Positions 5,638 through 8,045 of a DNA stretch of 8,045 nucleotides are shown piece after piece (the stretch's first letter is position 1; the number at the start of each line of letters is the position of its first letter). The notes under the pieces were generated by a model. The model was not told where the DNA came from and made no database searches. It saw only the letters and a program-made list of their open reading frames with translations. A program made the position numbers and the translations under genes. Origin of the DNA: DAOUFU01 sp034429275 (lineage in GTDB: Bacteria; Chloroflexota; Anaerolineae; Aggregatilineales; Aggregatilineaceae); contig DAOUFU010000277.1 in NCBI GenBank assembly GCA_034429275.1, forward strand, positions 1 to 8,045. The letters run 5' to 3'.

Positions 5638-6663
5638 ATGATCGACGCACAAGCTTTGAAGCAGCGCTGCGACCTGCGGCGCATCGTGGAGCAGGACCTG
5701 GGGCCAGCCCTGGGTTACAGCTCCCACGCCAGCCTGTGGAAGTGTCCGTTTCACGGAGAGCGCAAGGGCATGAGCCTGGTGGTGTGGCCGGATGGCTATC
5801 GCTGTTTTGGCAAGTGCCAGATGAGCGGGGACGTGTTTGACTGGCTGCAGCGCTACCGGCATCTGACCTTCGCGGAAGCGGTGGCGGCGCTGGGAGACAC
5901 GCACTACCGGTCACCGGCGGCACGCCTGCATCGGCCTGCACCAGCCGTGATGCCGCCCTCAGAGGAATGGCAGGACGCCGCGCGTGAAGTCATTGAACAG
6001 GCGGAGGAGTGCCTGTGGTCGTCACAGGGCGAAGGCGCGCTGGACTACCTCATGGACAAACGCGGGTTGGAAGCGCGTACCATCCGCCAGGCGCGGTTGG
6101 GACTGGTGCCCGGTGAAGGCCGCCAATGGCGTACTATGGGGGGTATGAGCGTGCCGTGCGGCATCACCATCCCGTGGATTACGGGCGAAACGCTGTGGGC
6201 GGTTAAGGTGCGGCGCTTTGAGGCCGAACCGAAGTATGGGCAGATTGCGGGCGGCAGCAGCGGTGGGCTGTATGGTGGTGAGGCGCTCGTGGGTGTCCCG
6301 GCGGTGCTGTTCACTGAGGGCGAGTTTGACGCGCTGCTGGCCCAGCAGGAAGCGGATGGATTGGTCACAGCAGTGACGCTGGGCAGCGCCTCCAATGCGC
6401 TGAACGACCGCTGGGCACTGGACCTGCTGACCGTACCGCTCATCCTGGTGGCCTATGACACCGATGGGGCGGGCATGAAGGGCGCGGCGCGGCTGAGGGC
6501 GCTATCCAGCCGGGTGCATACCATCGAGGTGCCCAAGGGCAAGGACATCACCGAGTTTCATCAGCAGGGTGGGGATGTGTTTGACTGGCTGGCGCACGAG
6601 CTGCGCCGGGTGCGCGAGCTTCAGATGAATCAGAACCAGACAGGTCAATGGGTGACAGCATGA
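5638..6663 (+). CDS. CHC2 zinc-finger / TOPRIM DNA primase (341 aa)
   Basis: This is a DnaG-type primase of mobile-element kind, which would synthesise RNA primers for replication of the element. The N-terminal zinc finger is visible as C36-P-F-H39 and C56-F-G-K-C60 (KCPFHGERKG, then YRCFGKCQMSGDVFDW), with three rather than two residues between the last two cysteines. A linker helix region covers about 105-160. The TOPRIM domain carries the catalytic glutamate E227 in FTEGEFDALL, the LGSAS turn (248-252), and D274/D276 in YDTDGAGMKGAARL, followed by KGKDITEFHQQGGD (300-313), typical of phage and plasmid primases. No helicase domain follows; the protein is shorter than chromosomal DnaG. The start is supported by GGGAG (5631-5635) before the ATG. 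The stop overlaps the next gene's start in ATGA (6660-6663), so the two are translated together. Confidence 0.9.
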   Translation: MIDAQALKQRCDLRRIVEQDLGPALGYSSHASLWKCPFHGERKGMSLVVWPDGYRCFGKCQMSGDVFDWLQRYRHLTFAEAVAALGDTHYRSPAARLHRPAPAVMPPSEEWQDAAREVIEQAEECLWSSQGEGALDYLMDKRGLEARTIRQARLGLVPGEGRQWRTMGGMSVPCGITIPWITGETLWAVKVRRFEAEPKYGQIAGGSSGGLYGGEALVGVPAVLFTEGEFDALLAQQEADGLVTAVTLGSASNALNDRWALDLLTVPLILVAYDTDGAGMKGAARLRALSSRVHTIEVPKGKDITEFHQQGGDVFDWLAHELRRVRELQMNQNQTGQWVTA

Positions 6664-6872
6664 GCAAAACCACCAAACTCATCATCTACTGCCCGCCCGA
6701 ACCAGAGGAGCTTGAAGAAGCGGCAGCGTTGCTGTCCGAGCGGCTGGGCCGTGACAGCGAATTCGAGGATGGTTTTGGCGGTTTGTTGAAAGCGATTGCC
6801 AAAGCCTACGCCCACAACCTGAGCCGCGAGCACAATGGTGGAGAACTTGACAGTGACCACAAAACCGAGTAG
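6660..6872 (+). CDS. Small acidic protein coupled to the primase (70 aa), unknown function
   Basis: The start codon at 6660 overlaps the primase stop (ATGA), with GGTGA at 6651-6655 as ribosome-binding site; an ATG at 6648 is possible but less likely. The product begins MSKTTKLIIYCPPEPEELEE and has a helical core LLSERLGRDSEFEDGFGGLL and AIAKAYAHNL. I do not recognise a family. The alternation of a short beta-like segment (KLIIYC) with two amphipathic helices suggests a small folded protein. Coupling with the primase argues for a role in element replication or its control, but this is inferred from position only. Confidence 0.65.
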   Translation: MSKTTKLIIYCPPEPEELEEAAALLSERLGRDSEFEDGFGGLLKAIAKAYAHNLSREHNGGELDSDHKTE

Positions 6873-7032
6873 GCTACACGAAATGCAAGCGAGCGCCGAG
6901 GTGTTAGCAGCACCCCGGCACTCTGGACGATGCACTAGTGTAGGTAGCGCACCGACCGCGTCAGACTCTAACCTGTCTGGTGGTGGATCGCTACTGTCTC
7001 GTATCTATCCGCTAGACAACCAAGGAGTCTGA
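6835..7032 (+). CDS. Possible small overlapping ORF (65 aa) before the recombinase
   Basis: A frame from ATG 6835 overlaps the end of the previous gene by 38 bases and stops two bases before the recombinase ATG at 7035. The product (MVENLTVTTKPSRLHEMQAS, then a Ser/Gly-rich part) resembles no family known to me and its ribosome-binding site is poor. Its tight fit between two genes is the only argument for it. The same DNA may instead be the untranslated leader or attachment region of the recombinase: CAGAC (6962-6966) and GTCTG (6975-6979) form a small inverted repeat there. Confidence 0.28.
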   Translation: MVENLTVTTKPSRLHEMQASAEVLAAPRHSGRCTSVGSAPTASDSNLSGGGSLLSRIYPLDNQGV

Positions 7033-7034
7033 TC

Positions 7035-7790
7035 ATGGCCCGCAAAAAGATATCCCCGTCTGCTGAACGCACTGTCGCCCTGTGTTACATTCGCCAATCC
7101 TTCACCCGTGATGAAACCGACAAGGACAGTCCGGAGCGTCAGCGCGCCAATATCGAGCGCATCTGCCAGGAGAACAACTGGATCCCAGAGTGGTATGAAG
7201 ACGCCGAAGGGCACAAATCCGCTCGTACCGTCAAAAACCGTCCCGGCTGGCTGGCCCTGGAACAACGCCTGGGTGATCTGGATGTCGTGGCGTTAGTCGG
7301 CAACGACCTGGCGCGCCTGCACCGCAAAGGCTGGCGCGTGGGCGACCTCATCGACCGCCTGGAACGGCACAATGTCTCGCTGGTGCTGGCTGCACCAAAC
7401 CGGCAGGTTGATACCTCAACCCCGATGGGCCGCATCTTCATCCAATTCGCTGCCATCTTCGATGAGTACTACAGCGAGGATATCGCCGCAAGAGCGCGCG
7501 ACAGCGTGCGTTACCGGAAGAACAAAGGCGTGACGATAGGTATGCCACCCTTTGGCACGGTGCGCGATGAGAAGGGGTACCTGATTCCATCCCCGGAAGG
7601 GGCGTGGCTGATGGCCGATGGTCGCTTTGTGGACGGGCACTATTCCGAGACACCGCCTGAGGGAGCCCTGGTCTGGCGCAGCTATTATGAGTGCGCCGGG
7701 TACATGCTGGCGCTGTATGCCGATACCAATATCGGGGCGGATAAGATCGAACTGATTCAAACTTTCTGTGCAAGAACATGGCGCAGGTTG
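7035..7790 (+). pseudogene. Large serine recombinase, N-terminal part, truncated by IS5-type element
   Basis: The start at 7035 has AAGGAG (7022-7027) seven bases before it. The resolvase catalytic domain spans about residues 13-156: Y18-I-R20-Q-S22 holds the nucleophilic serine, SPERQRANIE (32-41) and DLARLHRKG (91-99) supply the conserved arginines, and MGRIFIQFAAIFDEYYSEDI leads into the long E-helix. The recombinase domain begins at GVTIGMPPFG (165-174) and stops making family sense at about residue 242 (YADTNIGADK then IELIQ). The frame then runs into the IS end, with a stop at 7812-7814. Roughly half of a normal 500-aa protein is missing, including the zinc ribbon, so it probably cannot integrate by itself. 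The remnant at 120-1058 carries exactly the missing half of this type of enzyme. Confidence 0.85.
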
Positions 7791-8045
7791 ATCATAGCGA
7801 ATGCGATATGGTGAGCACCCAGGAAGTGGGCGTCCTTACGGTCAACGCGGATGAGCAAAGCTCGGAACTTATCGACCCAGGCAAAGCTGTGTTCGGTAGC
7901 AAAGCGATGCTTGAAAACCGCAGCGTTGAACAAACGTTTGCGCCCACGTTTGGGGGTTTTGCGGTTGCGCTTGTTCTCGGCGATGTTGGGGATCAAGCCA
8001 TGGTTGAAGCAGACCTGGCGGGCTTCACGGGTGTCGAAGGCACTG
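7757..8045 (-). CDS. IS5/IS4-type DDE transposase, C-terminal part (cut by window edge)
   Basis: The reverse strand is open from the window edge to a TGA at 7757-7759. It reads SAFDTREARQVCFNHGLIPN, then a basic NRKTPKRGRKRL stretch, then FKHRFATEHSFAWVDKFRAL and HHIAFAMINLRHVLAQKV. The last DDE-type motif of IS4/IS5 transposases (RFxxE with the catalytic glutamate, followed by FAWxDKFR) is clear. The transposase cuts and joins the ends of its own insertion sequence. The N-terminal part with the first catalytic aspartate lies beyond the window. This insertion interrupts the recombinase; the exact IS end is somewhere around 7745-7765. Confidence 0.85.
   Translation of the reverse strand, partial: SAFDTREARQVCFNHGLIPNIAENKRNRKTPKRGRKRLFNAAVFKHRFATEHSFAWVDKFRALLIRVDRKDAHFLGAHHIAFAMINLRHVLAQKV

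Noticed and set aside
1..8045. Composite transposon bounded by the two insertion sequences
   Set aside because: The left IS is IS3-type and the right one IS5/IS4-type. They are not copies of one element, so they do not form a matched pair; each appears to be an independent insertion next to a recombinase.

Overview
The window looks like a piece of a bacterial accessory region, most likely from a Chloroflexota (Anaerolineae-like) genome. That assignment is an inference from the style of the large serine recombinase, the small 'RVWQIV' helix-turn-helix protein, the CHC2/TOPRIM primase and the 'LLLLRRQLRIVERKQ'-type transposase fragment; no 16S or core gene is present to confirm it. Base composition is moderately GC-rich, except for a visibly A+T-richer GIY-YIG gene in the middle.

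Layout, left to right: (1) positions 1-66, minus strand, are the first 22 codons of an IS3-type OrfA transposase that runs off the window. (2) About 120-1058 is the C-terminal part of a large serine recombinase that lost its N-terminus at the IS junction. (3) From 944 a tight plus-strand cluster follows: a 58-aa HTH protein, a 296-aa four-helix membrane protein, a small zinc-finger reading frame that overlaps the membrane gene in the -1 frame with a frameshift-like signal at the overlap, and a 387-aa protein of unknown function ('gene A'). Gene A ends at an in-frame UGA, but 36 further codons after it are conserved, and a terminator hairpin follows. (4) At 3710-4567 is a protein with two GIY-YIG nuclease-like domains in tandem. 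(5) At 4683-5357 is a relic: the N-terminus of an integrase-type transposase joined to a frameshifted, 5'-truncated second copy of gene A, followed by a strong terminator of the same design as the one behind gene A. (6) At 5638-6872 are a CHC2/TOPRIM primase and a 70-aa protein coupled by an ATGA overlap. (7) At 7035 a second large serine recombinase begins with an intact catalytic domain but is cut at about residue 242 by an IS5/IS4-type transposase on the minus strand, which continues past the window end.

My reading is that the middle is a small, partly decayed integrative element: HTH regulator, membrane/zinc-finger protein, gene A, nuclease cargo, primase and serine integrase. It probably lies next to, or is a rearranged remnant of, a related element whose recombinase tail is at the left. 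The recombinase would integrate and excise, and the primase would support replication of the excised form. The roles of the membrane protein and gene A are unknown. The most interesting points are the CCCAAAA/hairpin arrangement between the membrane protein and zinc finger, the tandem GIY-YIG protein, and the internal stop with a conserved tail in gene A. No rRNA, tRNA or CRISPR array was found, and no stretch over 300 bases lacks a gene or gene relic.
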